Shown piece by piece: positions 53,926-63,652 of a DNA stretch of 63,839 nucleotides. How positions within the stretch are numbered: the stretch's first letter is position 1; each line of letters opens with the position of its first letter. The notes under the pieces are model-generated. The model was not told the DNA's origin. It did no database searches and worked only from the letters and a program-made list of their open reading frames with translations. A program made the position numbers and the translations under genes. Source of the DNA: an uncultured Halanaerobiales bacterium (GTDB taxonomy: Bacteria; Bacillota; Halanaerobiia; Halanaerobiales; M55B127); the NCBI GenBank assembly GCA_913055675.1, contig CAJXKY010000010.1, positions 1-63,839 on the forward strand. The letters run 5' to 3'.

Positions 53926-54426
53926 TTGAATCGTAATATCATCTTTGTTTTGATACTAATAATTGGATTAATCCTGCAGGTTATTTTCTTTTCCGTTTAT
54001 AAACCTTGGGGAATAAAGCCTGACTTTCTTTTGGTAATAATAGTGGTAACTTCGCTTTTAGAAGGACCAAAGACAGGTTTGCTTATAGGTGTTATAGGGG
54101 GATTACTGCAGGATATTTTTCTAGGCAATTTTATTTCTATAAATACAATACTTAAAGGTCCTCTTGCTTTTATATCTGGTTTTTTAGAAGGTCATTTTTA
54201 TAAAGGAAATTATTTTTTAGCACCGGTTGCTACCTTTTTTACTTCAATTGTTTATTATTTACTAGCTATTATATTATCTGAAGAATTAATATTTAGTATT
54301 AATTACTGGTTTACTATAAGGACTGTTATATTGCCAAGTGCCTTATATAATGCAGTATTATCATTTATTATTTATTTTATTTTTTATAAAACTTTTTATG
54401 GTGGAGAAAAATATTATGGAAGATAG
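53926..54426 (+). CDS. mreD: Rod shape-determining protein MreD
   Basis: The 166-residue protein has about five membrane segments and matches MreD in KPDFLLVIIVVTSLLEGPKTGLLIGVIGGLLQDIFLG. It completes the elongasome membrane core with MreC. The start is TTG after AGGAGGG. Its end overlaps the PBP2 gene by 11 nt. Confidence 0.92.
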   Translation: MNRNIIFVLILIIGLILQVIFFSVYKPWGIKPDFLLVIIVVTSLLEGPKTGLLIGVIGGLLQDIFLGNFISINTILKGPLAFISGFLEGHFYKGNYFLAPVATFFTSIVYYLLAIILSEELIFSINYWFTIRTVILPSALYNAVLSFIIYFIFYKTFYGGEKYYGR

Positions 54427-56377
54427 AATTAAAATTTTTAAAATAATATTGTTAATAATATTTGCTGTATTGATACTAAGAAGTTTTCAACTACAAGTAA
54501 TCAAAGGAGATTATTTTTATAAACTTTCCGAGGGAAATAGGACTTCATTTCGTCCAATTAGTGCACCAAGGGGTAAGATTATTGATAGGGATGGTGAAAT
54601 ACTTGTAAGTAATAAATTATCCCACGACCTATATTTACTACCAAACGAAATCTCTCCGGAAATAGAAATTGAAACTTTAATAGAAAACATTGCAAACTTG
54701 ACTTCTTTAAAATATGAAAATCTCCTAGAAAATTATGAATTTAGTAAAGATAATATTAATAATAGAAATGGACTCATATTAAAAAGAAATATTGATAAAG
54801 AAAACATGGTTATCTTATTAGAAAATTCTGAAGAACTTCCTGGAGTATTAGTAAGAGAGTCTTCAGTTAGAGATTACGTTTATAGTGAAACTGCTTCTCA
54901 TATAATAGGATATGTAGGTGAAATTAGTAAAAAGGAATTAGAAAAATATTCCACTCAAGGAATAAGTAGTTATCATGTTCAGGATATGATAGGTAAATCA
55001 GGACTTGAAAAAGAATATGAATCATATTTAAAAGGAGTTAATGGAATTAGACAAATCGAGGTTAATAACCTTGGTGAAAAAGTAAAGGAATTAGGTTCGA
55101 AAGCTCCTGTACCAGGTAATGATTTAATATTAAATATCGAGTTGGATTTTCAAAGAAAAACAGAGAAAATTTTAAATAGGCATATAGAAAGATTGATAAA
55201 GGAAGCTGAAGATGATCCAGAAAGATACCCACCAACAGGTGGATCCGCAGTCGTAATGAATCCTAATAATGGTAAAGTTTTAGCAATGGCGAGTTATCCC
55301 GATTTTGATTTGTCAACATTTACTTCGGGTTTATCTGAAAAGGATTACCAAGGATTAACTGCAAATCCATTAAAGCCAATGCTTGATAGAAATACTATGG
55401 CAGCAGTTCCTCCTGGTTCATTATTTAAATTGGTAACAGGAACAGCTGGTATAAAATTCCTAAATATAAATGCTGAAACAGAATTTGAAGATGAAAATGG
55501 ATTGTTTTATGTTCCTCAGTGGTCAAGACCTTTTAGGAATTGGCATCCGGGAGGTGAAGGAGTACTAGATTTCACTAAAGCAATAGCTAGATCAAATAAT
55601 ATTATTTTCTATAAATTGGGATATAGATTATATGAAAAATATAGAGGGGAAAAGCTGGTTCAAACAGCTTTAAACTACGGTTTGGGTTCTAAAACTAATA
55701 TTGATCTACCAGAAGAAAAAGCTGGGGAAGTACCAGTTGCTCCAATCAACGAAAATAAAGGTGTCTGGAATCCGGGTGATTCAGTAAATTTATCAATTGG
55801 ACAAGGTGGTTTGTTAACCACACCACTCCAATTAGTAAATTATATTTCAGCAATAGCTAACAAAGGAACCTTATATCGTCCCTATTTAGTAGACAAAATT
55901 GTAAATGCAGATGGTGAGATTGTATATCATCAGCAACCAAAAGTTTTGAAAGAATTAGACTATAATGAGGAATTGTTTAATATTCTACATGAGGGGATGG
56001 AAGAAGTCACTATGTCTTCATACGGAACAGCCAGAAGTACTTTTAGGGACTTTCCGATTAGTGTGGCTGGTAAAACAGGTACTGCACAGTCTGGTACAAC
56101 AGATGTAAGTCACGGTTGGTTTGGAGGATTTGCTCCAAGTGAGGAACCTCAAATTGCTGTGTTAATATTTATAGAAAACGGTAGTTCTAGTAGTTATGCA
56201 CTCCCAATTGGTGGGGATATAATTAAAGAGTATTTCAATGTTGAAAAAGATTCAAAAGTAGAAAACGGAGAAGAAAATACAGCAGAAGGAGAAAATACAG
56301 ATACTGTTGTTGATAATAATTCCAGCGATTTAGAAAAACTAGATAAATATATTAGTGAAGTATTTTCTTCTAATTAG
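54416..56377 (+). CDS. mrdA: Penicillin-binding protein 2 (elongation transpeptidase)
   Basis: The 653-residue class B PBP cross-links peptidoglycan with RodA. One N-terminal membrane helix is followed by the dimerisation domain (RPISAPRGKIIDRDGEIL). The transpeptidase has the SxxK motif in VPPGSLFKLVTG, SxN in ARSNNIIFYKLG, and KTG in VAGKTGTAQSG. A Glu/Asn-rich tail ends the protein. The frame is open further upstream inside mreD, but the ATG at 54416 follows GGTGGAG by 9 nt and gives the usual start (EDRIKIFKII). Confidence 0.95.
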   Translation: MEDRIKIFKIILLIIFAVLILRSFQLQVIKGDYFYKLSEGNRTSFRPISAPRGKIIDRDGEILVSNKLSHDLYLLPNEISPEIEIETLIENIANLTSLKYENLLENYEFSKDNINNRNGLILKRNIDKENMVILLENSEELPGVLVRESSVRDYVYSETASHIIGYVGEISKKELEKYSTQGISSYHVQDMIGKSGLEKEYESYLKGVNGIRQIEVNNLGEKVKELGSKAPVPGNDLILNIELDFQRKTEKILNRHIERLIKEAEDDPERYPPTGGSAVVMNPNNGKVLAMASYPDFDLSTFTSGLSEKDYQGLTANPLKPMLDRNTMAAVPPGSLFKLVTGTAGIKFLNINAETEFEDENGLFYVPQWSRPFRNWHPGGEGVLDFTKAIARSNNIIFYKLGYRLYEKYRGEKLVQTALNYGLGSKTNIDLPEEKAGEVPVAPINENKGVWNPGDSVNLSIGQGGLLTTPLQLVNYISAIANKGTLYRPYLVDKIVNADGEIVYHQQPKVLKELDYNEELFNILHEGMEEVTMSSYGTARSTFRDFPISVAGKTGTAQSGTTDVSHGWFGGFAPSEEPQIAVLIFIENGSSSSYALPIGGDIIKEYFNVEKDSKVENGEENTAEGENTDTVVDNNSSDLEKLDKYISEVFSSN

Positions 56378-56436
56378 AAAAGGATTTCATTTTTTATTAG
56401 TGAATTTATTATAAGAAAAGGAAGGATAATTATATT

Positions 56437-57060
56437 ATGAAATCACCTATTACTTTTAAAGTAGCTAAAGATGGTATAGTTTTATCTTTAGATCCGGAAG
56501 CAAATTTTAAGCGTATAAAAGATGCTTTGAGAGATCACGTAGAGAGTGCTACTAATTTCTATGCCGGGGCAGATTTATATATAAATATTGCCGAAAGTAG
56601 TTTTAAAATAGACCAACTTAATGAAATAGTAAATATTGCTAGAGGTTATAAAGATGTTAAAAATATAATTTTTACTAGTGATGTTATTAATAGAGAAACA
56701 ACTGATACCCTCGAAATAAGCAATGAGGGTGAAACATATTTAATTAATAGGACATTAAGATCTGGACAAAAAATAAAAAAAGCAGGTAATGTAGTAATAA
56801 TCGGTGACATTAATCCTGGAGCTGAGGTGGTTGCAGGGGGCGATATAGTAGTTTTTGGTAAAATTAGAGGTGTAGTACATGCTGGAGCGGGTGGTTCTGA
56901 TAAAGCTTCCGTAACAGCCCTTAAATTGGATCCTACTCAGTTAAGAATATCTAAAAAAATTGCAAGGCCTCCTGAAGAAAATTCTAAAAACAAGAAGCTT
57001 CAACCAGAAAGAGCTTTTATTCAGGAAGGCAATATAATGGTAGAAAAATTTGAAATATAA
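56437..57060 (+). CDS. minC: Septum site-determining protein MinC
   Basis: The 207-residue inhibitor of FtsZ assembly has an N-terminal MinC_N-like part (ITFKVAKDGIVLSLD) and the C-terminal beta-helix with NVVIIGDINPGAEVVAGGDIVVFGKIRGVVHAGAGG, the MinD-binding face. The ATG follows GGAAGGA. It leads the minCDE group, directly after PBP2, so shape and division genes are linked here. Confidence 0.94.
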   Translation: MKSPITFKVAKDGIVLSLDPEANFKRIKDALRDHVESATNFYAGADLYINIAESSFKIDQLNEIVNIARGYKDVKNIIFTSDVINRETTDTLEISNEGETYLINRTLRSGQKIKKAGNVVIIGDINPGAEVVAGGDIVVFGKIRGVVHAGAGGSDKASVTALKLDPTQLRISKKIARPPEENSKNKKLQPERAFIQEGNIMVEKFEI

Positions 57061-57081
57061 TAAAAAAATGGAGGGAATAAA

Positions 57082-57876
57082 TTGGCAGGTAAAGCATTAG
57101 TAATTACTTCAGGAAAAGGTGGAGTCGGCAAAACAACTACAGTCGCTAATATAGGTACTGCATTAGCTATGATGGACCATAGAGTATGTTTAATTGATGC
57201 TGATATTGGTCTAAGAAATTTAGATGTAGTTATGGGATTAGAAAACAGAATTGTATATGATATCGTAGATGTAGTAGAAGATAATTGTAGATTAGAACAG
57301 GCGTTAATACGAGATAAAAGACATAAAAACTTATTTTTATTACCAGCAGCACAAACGAGAGATAAAACAGCTGTACAACCTGAACAAATGAAAACATTAG
57401 TCAATGAGTTAAAAGAAGATATGGATTACGTTATTATTGATTCTCCAGCTGGTATAGAACAAGGATTTAAGAATGCTATAGCTGGAGCGGATTTTGCATT
57501 AATCGTTACAACACCAGAGGTTTCAGCTGTTAGAGATGCAGATAGAATTATTGGTTTATTAGAGGCTGAAGGTATTAAAGATCCAGAGGTAATAATTAAT
57601 AGGATAAACCCTGAGATGGTTAGCCGGGGAGATATGATGAGTATTGAAGATATTATAGAAATATTAGCAGTTAAACTTAAAGGAATCGTACCTGAAGATC
57701 AAATAATAGTAGTTTCATCTAACAGAGGTGAACCAGTTGTATTAAAAGATAATCCGAAAGCTGGTACTGCTTTTAAAAATATTGCTCGCAGAATTTCGGG
57801 GCAAGAAGTTAATTTTATTTCTTTAGAAGATAAGTCATTTTTTACAAAACTTAAAAAAATATTTAGTTTTTCTTAA
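57082..57876 (+). CDS. minD: Septum site-determining protein MinD
   Basis: The 264-residue deviant Walker ATPase cycles on the membrane and recruits MinC. The P-loop is VITSGKGGVGKTTTVANIG at the start, Walker B-like DYVIIDSPAGIE at about 115, and a basic amphipathic C-terminal tail (FTKLKKIFSF) is the membrane-targeting sequence. The start is TTG after GGAGGGA. minE follows after 17 nt. Confidence 0.97.
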   Translation: MAGKALVITSGKGGVGKTTTVANIGTALAMMDHRVCLIDADIGLRNLDVVMGLENRIVYDIVDVVEDNCRLEQALIRDKRHKNLFLLPAAQTRDKTAVQPEQMKTLVNELKEDMDYVIIDSPAGIEQGFKNAIAGADFALIVTTPEVSAVRDADRIIGLLEAEGIKDPEVIINRINPEMVSRGDMMSIEDIIEILAVKLKGIVPEDQIIVVSSNRGEPVVLKDNPKAGTAFKNIARRISGQEVNFISLEDKSFFTKLKKIFSFS

Positions 57877-57893
57877 TAAAGGGGGTAATTACA

Positions 57894-58163
57894 ATCGGTT
57901 TATTAGAATTTTTAGGTTTGAAAAAGAAAAAGAAAAAAGATGATTCAAGTAAAAATGTTGCTAAAGAAAGACTTCAATTTATTTTAGTACAGGATAGAAT
58001 AAATCTATCCCCATCTGAAATGGAGTCTTTAAAGAAAGATTTATTGCAGGTAATGAAAAAGTATGTAGATGTAGATGATCGGGAAATTGACATGGAAATC
58101 AACCGTGAAGATCAAATGATGGCTATGGTTGCTAATTTCCCACTTAGGAGGAAGGAACAATAG
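57894..58163 (+). CDS. minE: Cell division topological specificity factor MinE, apparent AUC start
   Basis: MinE drives MinD off the membrane and sets the oscillation. The conserved N-terminus GLLEFLGLKKKKK is encoded in frame immediately after ATC at 57894, with GGGGG 8 nt upstream at 57881-57885. No ATG, GTG or TTG exists in frame between that site and the TTG at 57918, which would delete the membrane-binding GLLEFLG segment. AUC is therefore the best start, giving 89 residues. The rest, ERLQFILVQDRINLSP and the dimerisation part, is normal MinE. A sequencing error at base 57896 is the main alternative. Confidence 0.88.
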   Translation: MGLLEFLGLKKKKKKDDSSKNVAKERLQFILVQDRINLSPSEMESLKKDLLQVMKKYVDVDDREIDMEINREDQMMAMVANFPLRRKEQ

Positions 58164-58176
58164 AAGGAAGTTATTT

Positions 58177-59313
58177 ATGCAATTAAATAAAAAGTTATTC
58201 AAAAACATAAATATTTATATTCCCATTACAATGATTTTATTAATTATTATTGGGATGTTTGCTATATCTTCTGCGGTGGAAATAAATAGAGTCGATTCTA
58301 ATGGTTCTATTTATTTAAAAAAACAGATAATAGCAGCTATATTAGGGATTATTGCTGCCATTTTCATTCAATTTTTCGATTATAGAATATTTAAAGAATA
58401 TTATCAACTAATCTTTGGTTCAATGGTAATTATTTTATTTATGACCCATTTATATGGATCTAATATTGGAGGAGGCCGACGGTGGATTGATATTGGCTTT
58501 ATAAATTTTCAACCCTCTGAGGTTTCTAAAATAGTATTAGTTTTAGTTCTTGCTACTATATTGGATCGTAAGGATGAACTTGATTCATTAAAAGATATGA
58601 TTTTACCATTTGTTTACTTTTTAATTCCTTTTGTATTAATCATTTTAGAAAATGATTTAGGTACTGCATTGGTATTATTGGTAATTTTAATAGCAATGCT
58701 TTATGTTGCAGGTTTTAATAAAAAGTTTCTTTATGGTTTTTTCGGTGGTGGATTTTTAACTGTTATAACTCTTATAAGCTCACATATCTTTTTTAATACT
58801 CCATTACCTTTTTTAAAAGAATATCAATTGAATAGGTTAATAGCTTTTATTAATCCCAATATTGATCCACAGGGCATTGGATATAATATTATTCAGTCTA
58901 AAATTGCAATAGGTTCTGGTAGATTAACTGGCAAGGGCTTATTTGAAGGAACCCAAAACCAACTCAATTTTTTACCTGAAAAGCATACTGATTTTATATT
59001 CTCTGTATTAGGAGAAGAATTTGGATTTATAGGTGTTTTAATTGTAATAACATTATTTATTATATTGTTTTGGCAGTTATTTAATATTGCCTTAGAAGCT
59101 AAGGACAGGTATGGTAAGTTAGTTGTTACTGGTATTATAGCAATGTTTTTCTTTCATGTTGTAGAAAATATTGGTATGACTATGGGATTAATGCCGATCA
59201 CCGGTATTCCATTACCCTTTATTAGTTATGGAGGTACATCGTTGGTAACTTCGATAACTGCAATAGGAATTGTCTTAAATATTAATATAAGAAAAAAGAA
59301 ATTACATTTTTAA
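58177..59313 (+). CDS. rodA: Rod shape-determining protein RodA
   Basis: The 378-residue SEDS glycosyltransferase polymerises glycan strands for elongation. It has about ten membrane segments, and family marks GGGRRWIDIGFINFQPSEVSKIVLV, NDLGTALVLLVI, NFLPEKHTDFIFSVLGEEFGFIG and TGIPLPFISYGGTSLV. It pairs with the PBP2 encoded above. The frame runs on upstream into minE, but the ATG at 58177 after AAGGAAG gives the usual short N-terminus. It follows minE after 13 nt. Confidence 0.95.
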   Translation: MQLNKKLFKNINIYIPITMILLIIIGMFAISSAVEINRVDSNGSIYLKKQIIAAILGIIAAIFIQFFDYRIFKEYYQLIFGSMVIILFMTHLYGSNIGGGRRWIDIGFINFQPSEVSKIVLVLVLATILDRKDELDSLKDMILPFVYFLIPFVLIILENDLGTALVLLVILIAMLYVAGFNKKFLYGFFGGGFLTVITLISSHIFFNTPLPFLKEYQLNRLIAFINPNIDPQGIGYNIIQSKIAIGSGRLTGKGLFEGTQNQLNFLPEKHTDFIFSVLGEEFGFIGVLIVITLFIILFWQLFNIALEAKDRYGKLVVTGIIAMFFFHVVENIGMTMGLMPITGIPLPFISYGGTSLVTSITAIGIVLNINIRKKKLHF

Positions 59314-59339
59314 TAATTCGTACTACTGAGGTGTAAGTG

Positions 59340-61220
59340 ATGAACGTAAGAGAAAAAATATCTGATAGACTAATAGAGGTAACTAACCCTGAAAGATATA
59401 TTGGTAATGAATATAATATTATAAAAAAGGAATGGCAAGAAGACTCTATTAAAGTATTAACTGCTTTTCCTGATACTTATGAAATTGGTATGTCTCATTT
59501 AGGGTTAAAAATTATTTATCATCTATTGAATAAAGAAGATAATATAATTTGTGAGCGAACATTTTCCCCTTGGCCTGATTTCGAAAATTTATTAAGGGAA
59601 GAGAATTTACCTATTTTTTCACTTGAATCAGGACGTAGTGTAGATGAATTTGACATTCTAGCGTTTACTCTCCAATATGAAATGAGTTATACTAATATTT
59701 TAACAATATTAGATTTAGCGGGATTAGAATTTTATAGTTCTAATAGAAAAGAAAGTGATCCTTTAGTTATTGGAGGAGGTTCTATTGTAAGTAATGTAGA
59801 ACCAGTTGCAAAGTTTTTTGATTTGATATTTATTGGTGAAGCTGAAAATTATATTGTAGATATTATTAACAAACATCACGAATTAGATAATAAGGGTTTA
59901 GAAAAGAGAGAAATTTTAAAAAAATTATCTCGTATTCCAGGAGTGTATGTACCGTCTTTGTATAATGTTGAATACCATGAAAGTGGTCATATTAAAAACA
60001 TTGAGCCTGTAAATGACGAGGTTAAAGCAAATGTAACTAGACAATTAGTAACAGATCTTGATAAAGCTTTTTATCCCGAAAAATTTTTAGTACCCTATAT
60101 GGAAATTATACATGATAGGGCAACTGTAGAAGTATCGAGGGGTTGTACAAAAGGTTGTAGGTTTTGTTCTGCAGGTATAACTTATAGACCTGTTAGAGAA
60201 AGATCAAAAGAGACTTTATTAAAACAAATAGATAATATATTAAAAAATACTGGATATGAAGAAATTTCTTTAACTTCTTTAAGTACTATTGATCATACAG
60301 AAGTTAAAGAATTAGTAGAAGAATTAACTGAAAAATATGAAGATGACAAAATCAGTGTTTCACTATCTTCTTTAAGAGTAGATAAATTTTCTGTAGAATT
60401 AGCTAAAGAGGTTCAAAAAGTTAGAAAAACCGGCTTGACATTTGCTCCGGAAGCAGGAACTGCTAGATTAAGAAATGTAATTAATAAAGGTGTTTCTGAA
60501 GAGAACCTCTATGAAGCTGTAGAAGCCGCTTTTAATGAAGGTTGGTCTACTGTTAAACTATATTTCATGATTGGACTTCCTACTGAAGAACAAGCAGATT
60601 TAAAGGGGATTGTAGATTTAGTTAATAATGTTTTAAATAAAGGAAAAGAGATCAGAAAAAATACAAATAAAAGAATGAAACCAATTAGAATTAATGTAAG
60701 TATTTCTACTTTTATTCCCAAAGCTTCTACACCGTTTCAATGGGAACCAATGGTTAACAAAGATAAACTCCAAGAGAAAATAAGGTTTTTGAGATCCAAC
60801 TTAAATAAGAAAGGTATAAATTTAAGTTGGAATGAAGAAGACCTCTCTTTATTAGAAAGTATATTTTCTAGAGGAGACAGAAGATTGGCCGATGTATTAA
60901 TAAGCGCTTGGAAAAAAGGATCAAGATTTGACGGTTGGGGAGATTTCCTTGATTTTGAAAGATGGTTAGAAGCCTTTAGAGAAAATAATATTGATCCTGA
61001 TTTTTATTTAAGAAGAAGAGATTTAGATGAAACTCTTCCTTGGGACCATATCAATATGGGATTAAATCCTAAGTTTTTAGAAAAAGAATATAAAAAAGCT
61101 CTTAATGATTCCCCCACTTCTGATTGTAGATTTTCTGATTGCAAGGGTTGTAATATTTGTTTCAACTTAGATGTAGATTTAGATATAATTGGGGATGATT
61201 ATAATGTTAATAAGAGCTGA
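59340..61220 (+). CDS. TIGR03960-type radical SAM protein
   Basis: The 626-residue protein has an N-terminal B12-binding-like domain and a radical SAM core with the CxxxCxxC cluster in RGCTKGCRFCSAGITYRPVRERS at about residue 266. Then GLTFAPEAGTARLRNVINKG and STFIPKASTPFQWEPM follow. A Cys-rich tail (DCRFSDCKGCNICF) may hold a further cluster. It belongs to the group I know as TIGR03960, always next to a TIGR03936 gene in Firmicutes; the reaction is unknown. The ATG at 59340 follows TGAGGTG. Confidence 0.87.
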   Translation: MNVREKISDRLIEVTNPERYIGNEYNIIKKEWQEDSIKVLTAFPDTYEIGMSHLGLKIIYHLLNKEDNIICERTFSPWPDFENLLREENLPIFSLESGRSVDEFDILAFTLQYEMSYTNILTILDLAGLEFYSSNRKESDPLVIGGGSIVSNVEPVAKFFDLIFIGEAENYIVDIINKHHELDNKGLEKREILKKLSRIPGVYVPSLYNVEYHESGHIKNIEPVNDEVKANVTRQLVTDLDKAFYPEKFLVPYMEIIHDRATVEVSRGCTKGCRFCSAGITYRPVRERSKETLLKQIDNILKNTGYEEISLTSLSTIDHTEVKELVEELTEKYEDDKISVSLSSLRVDKFSVELAKEVQKVRKTGLTFAPEAGTARLRNVINKGVSEENLYEAVEAAFNEGWSTVKLYFMIGLPTEEQADLKGIVDLVNNVLNKGKEIRKNTNKRMKPIRINVSISTFIPKASTPFQWEPMVNKDKLQEKIRFLRSNLNKKGINLSWNEEDLSLLESIFSRGDRRLADVLISAWKKGSRFDGWGDFLDFERWLEAFRENNIDPDFYLRRRDLDETLPWDHINMGLNPKFLEKEYKKALNDSPTSDCRFSDCKGCNICFNLDVDLDIIGDDYNVNKS

Positions 61221-61917
61221 ATATGAAAAAAGAGATGAACTAAAATATATTTCACATCTGGAATTGATGAATACTTTCCGGAGAACATTTCGCAGGGCTA
61301 AATTACCTGTTAAATATTCTCAAGGGTACAATCCTCATATAATATTTTCAATGTCACAACCACTACCGGTTGGAATGGTAGGCTATAGTGAATATTTTGA
61401 TTTGGAATTAAAAGAAAAGCTATCATTTAATTTAATGAAAAATGAAATAAACAAATTTTTACCAGAAGGTTTAAATGTTTTTGAGATAGTTGAAATTAGT
61501 GATAAAGATAAATCTCTTCAGGCAATAGCAAATACTGCCAGATATGAATACGAAATGTCTTTTAAAAATGATAAAAGCAATTCCGCGAAAATGATTTCTG
61601 ACTTTTTAAACGAAGATGAAATAGAAATCACTCGTTATAGAAGAAAAAAAGATGATAGAATGATTGATCTAGCCCCTATGATTTATGATGGGCAGGTCGT
61701 AGAAGATAATATATGGGAATTCACTATTAGTACCGGGAGTAGTGGTAATGTAAGACCACAAGAAGTAATCAGGGCATTAAAGTTAAAAACTGATGGTGAA
61801 GTAAAAGAGATTCCCCTCGTGAATATTAAAAGAATTGGTTTATATGTTAGAAGAGATGGCAAGTTGTTTAAACCTATACATAGGGAAGTGTTAAAAAAAG
61901 AGGTGAGTGAGGATTGA
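61204..61917 (+). CDS. TIGR03936 / DUF2344 family protein, radical SAM-associated
   Basis: The 237-residue protein is the standing partner of the TIGR03960 radical SAM protein. The family start RAEYEKRDELKYISHLELMNTFRRTFRRAKLPVKYSQGYNPHIIFSMSQPLPVGMVGYSEYFDLEL is clear. In some bacteria the two parts are fused in one protein. The ATG at 61204 overlaps the radical SAM gene by 17 nt; an earlier TTG at 61189 is less likely. Function unknown, possibly linked to RNA metabolism because RNase G follows. Confidence 0.87.
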   Translation: MLIRAEYEKRDELKYISHLELMNTFRRTFRRAKLPVKYSQGYNPHIIFSMSQPLPVGMVGYSEYFDLELKEKLSFNLMKNEINKFLPEGLNVFEIVEISDKDKSLQAIANTARYEYEMSFKNDKSNSAKMISDFLNEDEIEITRYRRKKDDRMIDLAPMIYDGQVVEDNIWEFTISTGSSGNVRPQEVIRALKLKTDGEVKEIPLVNIKRIGLYVRRDGKLFKPIHREVLKKEVSED

Positions 61918-63599
61918 GTAGACAAATAATCATAAATTCATGTATAAGAGAAAAAAGAGCTGCAATAAAGGAAAACAATAATTTAATAGATATTATGTTT
62001 GAAAGAGACACTTATGACCAAATTGTATACAATATTTATAAAGGTAGAGTAAAAGATGTTTTACCTGGAATGCAGGCTGGTTTTGTAGATATTGGACTTG
62101 AAAAGAATGCATTTTTACACATTAGTGATGTTTACCCATTATTAAGTAATAAACAAGAAAAAAAATGGCGTAAAAATGAATTATCTATTAAAGAAGTTAT
62201 ACAACCTGGTCAAAAAATTATGGTTCAGGTAGTAAAAGAACCGATAGGTACAAAAGGTCCAAAAGCAACATGTAAAGTTACTTTACCCGGGAGATATCTT
62301 GTATTAATGCCCTTTGAGAATAGAACGGGAATTTCTAGGAGAATTAATAATAGTAAAGAAAGAAATAGACTAAAGGATATTGCTGAAGAATTAATAAAGG
62401 ATAAATATGGCGTAATTGTGAGGACCAATACAGAAGGTAAACCAAAAAAGACTATTAAAAATGACTTTAATTTTCTTCTCCATTTATGGAATAATATCTG
62501 GAAAGATTACAAAAGAGCTGATACTCCATCTTTAATTTACAAAGATGCTGAGTTGATTAAACAAATTGTAAGAGATTATCTGAGCCCGGATGTAAACAAA
62601 ATAGTAATTGATGATGAAGAAGAATATAAAAAATTAAATCAATTAGCTGAAAAAAGTGTACCAGGTTCAAAACATAAAATACATCTTTATGAAAGGACTA
62701 CCCCAATATTTGATACTTATCAAGTTGAAAATGAAATAGAAAAATTATGGAAAAGAAAAGTATGGTTAGAATCTGGTGGATATGTAATAATTGATAATAC
62801 AGAGGCATTAGTATCTATCGATGTAAATACTGGAAAATTCACAGGTAAAAAGAATTTACAGGATACTGTCTTTAAAACCAATGTTGAGGCTGCTGTAGAA
62901 ATTGCAAGACAGTTAAGGTTAAGAGATATTGGTGGTATAATAATAATAGACTTTATTGACATGTCTATTGAACAGAACAAAAAAGAAGTTTTGAGGGTTT
63001 TAGAAGAAGAATTGGCTAAAGATAGAACTAAGACGGCCATGTTAGGATTAACAAAACTAGGTTTAGTTGAAATAACTAGAAAGAAAGTAAGAGAAGAATT
63101 AGGGGAATTATTTCAAAAAGACTGTCCTTATTGCAAAGGTACCGGGTTAGTTAGATCCGAAACTACAATGGCTATGGATATAATAAGGGAGTTAAAGATC
63201 CTTTCAAACGAAGAAAATGTAGCAGCGATATTAATTGAATTACATCCTGATGTTGCTTCTGTTTTGATTGGGGCAGGTGGAGATAAACTTGCTGAACTAG
63301 AAGAAGAATTAAATATGGATATTTATATCAGAGGAAACAATGAATATCATATTGAAAATTATGAAATCATCAGCAAGGGTACCAGAAAAGATTTAAAACG
63401 AATGGCTTTACCAGTAAATGAAGGTGAAAAATATAAAGTTTATATTGAGGATACACATTTACACAATGAAGATGATGGTATTTCAAGAATAAAAGGATAT
63501 ATTATTATAGTAAAAAATGGTGGTCATCTAAAAGAAGAAACGGTTGAAGTTGAAATTAAGGAAGTACATCGTACTTTTGCTAAAGCTAAATTGATATAG
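61914..63599 (+). CDS. rng: Ribonuclease G/E
   Basis: The 561-residue endoribonuclease processes rRNA and mRNA. An S1 RNA-binding domain (YKGRVKDVLPGMQAGFVDIGLEKNAFLHISDV) is followed by the RNase E/G catalytic domain with Mg-binding Asp residues in ALVSIDVNTGKFTGKKN and IIIIDFIDM, and the Zn-link CPYCKGTG. It lacks the long RNase E C-terminal scaffold, so it is RNase G-like in length. The start is TTG at 61914, overlapping the preceding gene by 4 nt. Confidence 0.95.
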   Translation: MSRQIIINSCIREKRAAIKENNNLIDIMFERDTYDQIVYNIYKGRVKDVLPGMQAGFVDIGLEKNAFLHISDVYPLLSNKQEKKWRKNELSIKEVIQPGQKIMVQVVKEPIGTKGPKATCKVTLPGRYLVLMPFENRTGISRRINNSKERNRLKDIAEELIKDKYGVIVRTNTEGKPKKTIKNDFNFLLHLWNNIWKDYKRADTPSLIYKDAELIKQIVRDYLSPDVNKIVIDDEEEYKKLNQLAEKSVPGSKHKIHLYERTTPIFDTYQVENEIEKLWKRKVWLESGGYVIIDNTEALVSIDVNTGKFTGKKNLQDTVFKTNVEAAVEIARQLRLRDIGGIIIIDFIDMSIEQNKKEVLRVLEEELAKDRTKTAMLGLTKLGLVEITRKKVREELGELFQKDCPYCKGTGLVRSETTMAMDIIRELKILSNEENVAAILIELHPDVASVLIGAGGDKLAELEEELNMDIYIRGNNEYHIENYEIISKGTRKDLKRMALPVNEGEKYKVYIEDTHLHNEDDGISRIKGYIIIVKNGGHLKEETVEVEIKEVHRTFAKAKLI

Positions 63600-63652
63600 T
63601 AGTTTAATGCAAGTAGATTAAAATATATGAGATGATAAAAGCCTTAATGGGC

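Noticed and set aside
54338..54415. Hydrophobic N-terminal extension of PBP2
   Set aside because: It is mreD coding sequence in another frame; the ATG at 54416 is preceded by GGTGGAG.
57918..58163. A shorter MinE beginning at the TTG at 57918
   Set aside because: It would lose the conserved GLLEFLG membrane-binding N-terminus and lie too far from the GGGGG ribosome site, so the ATC start at 57894 is preferred.
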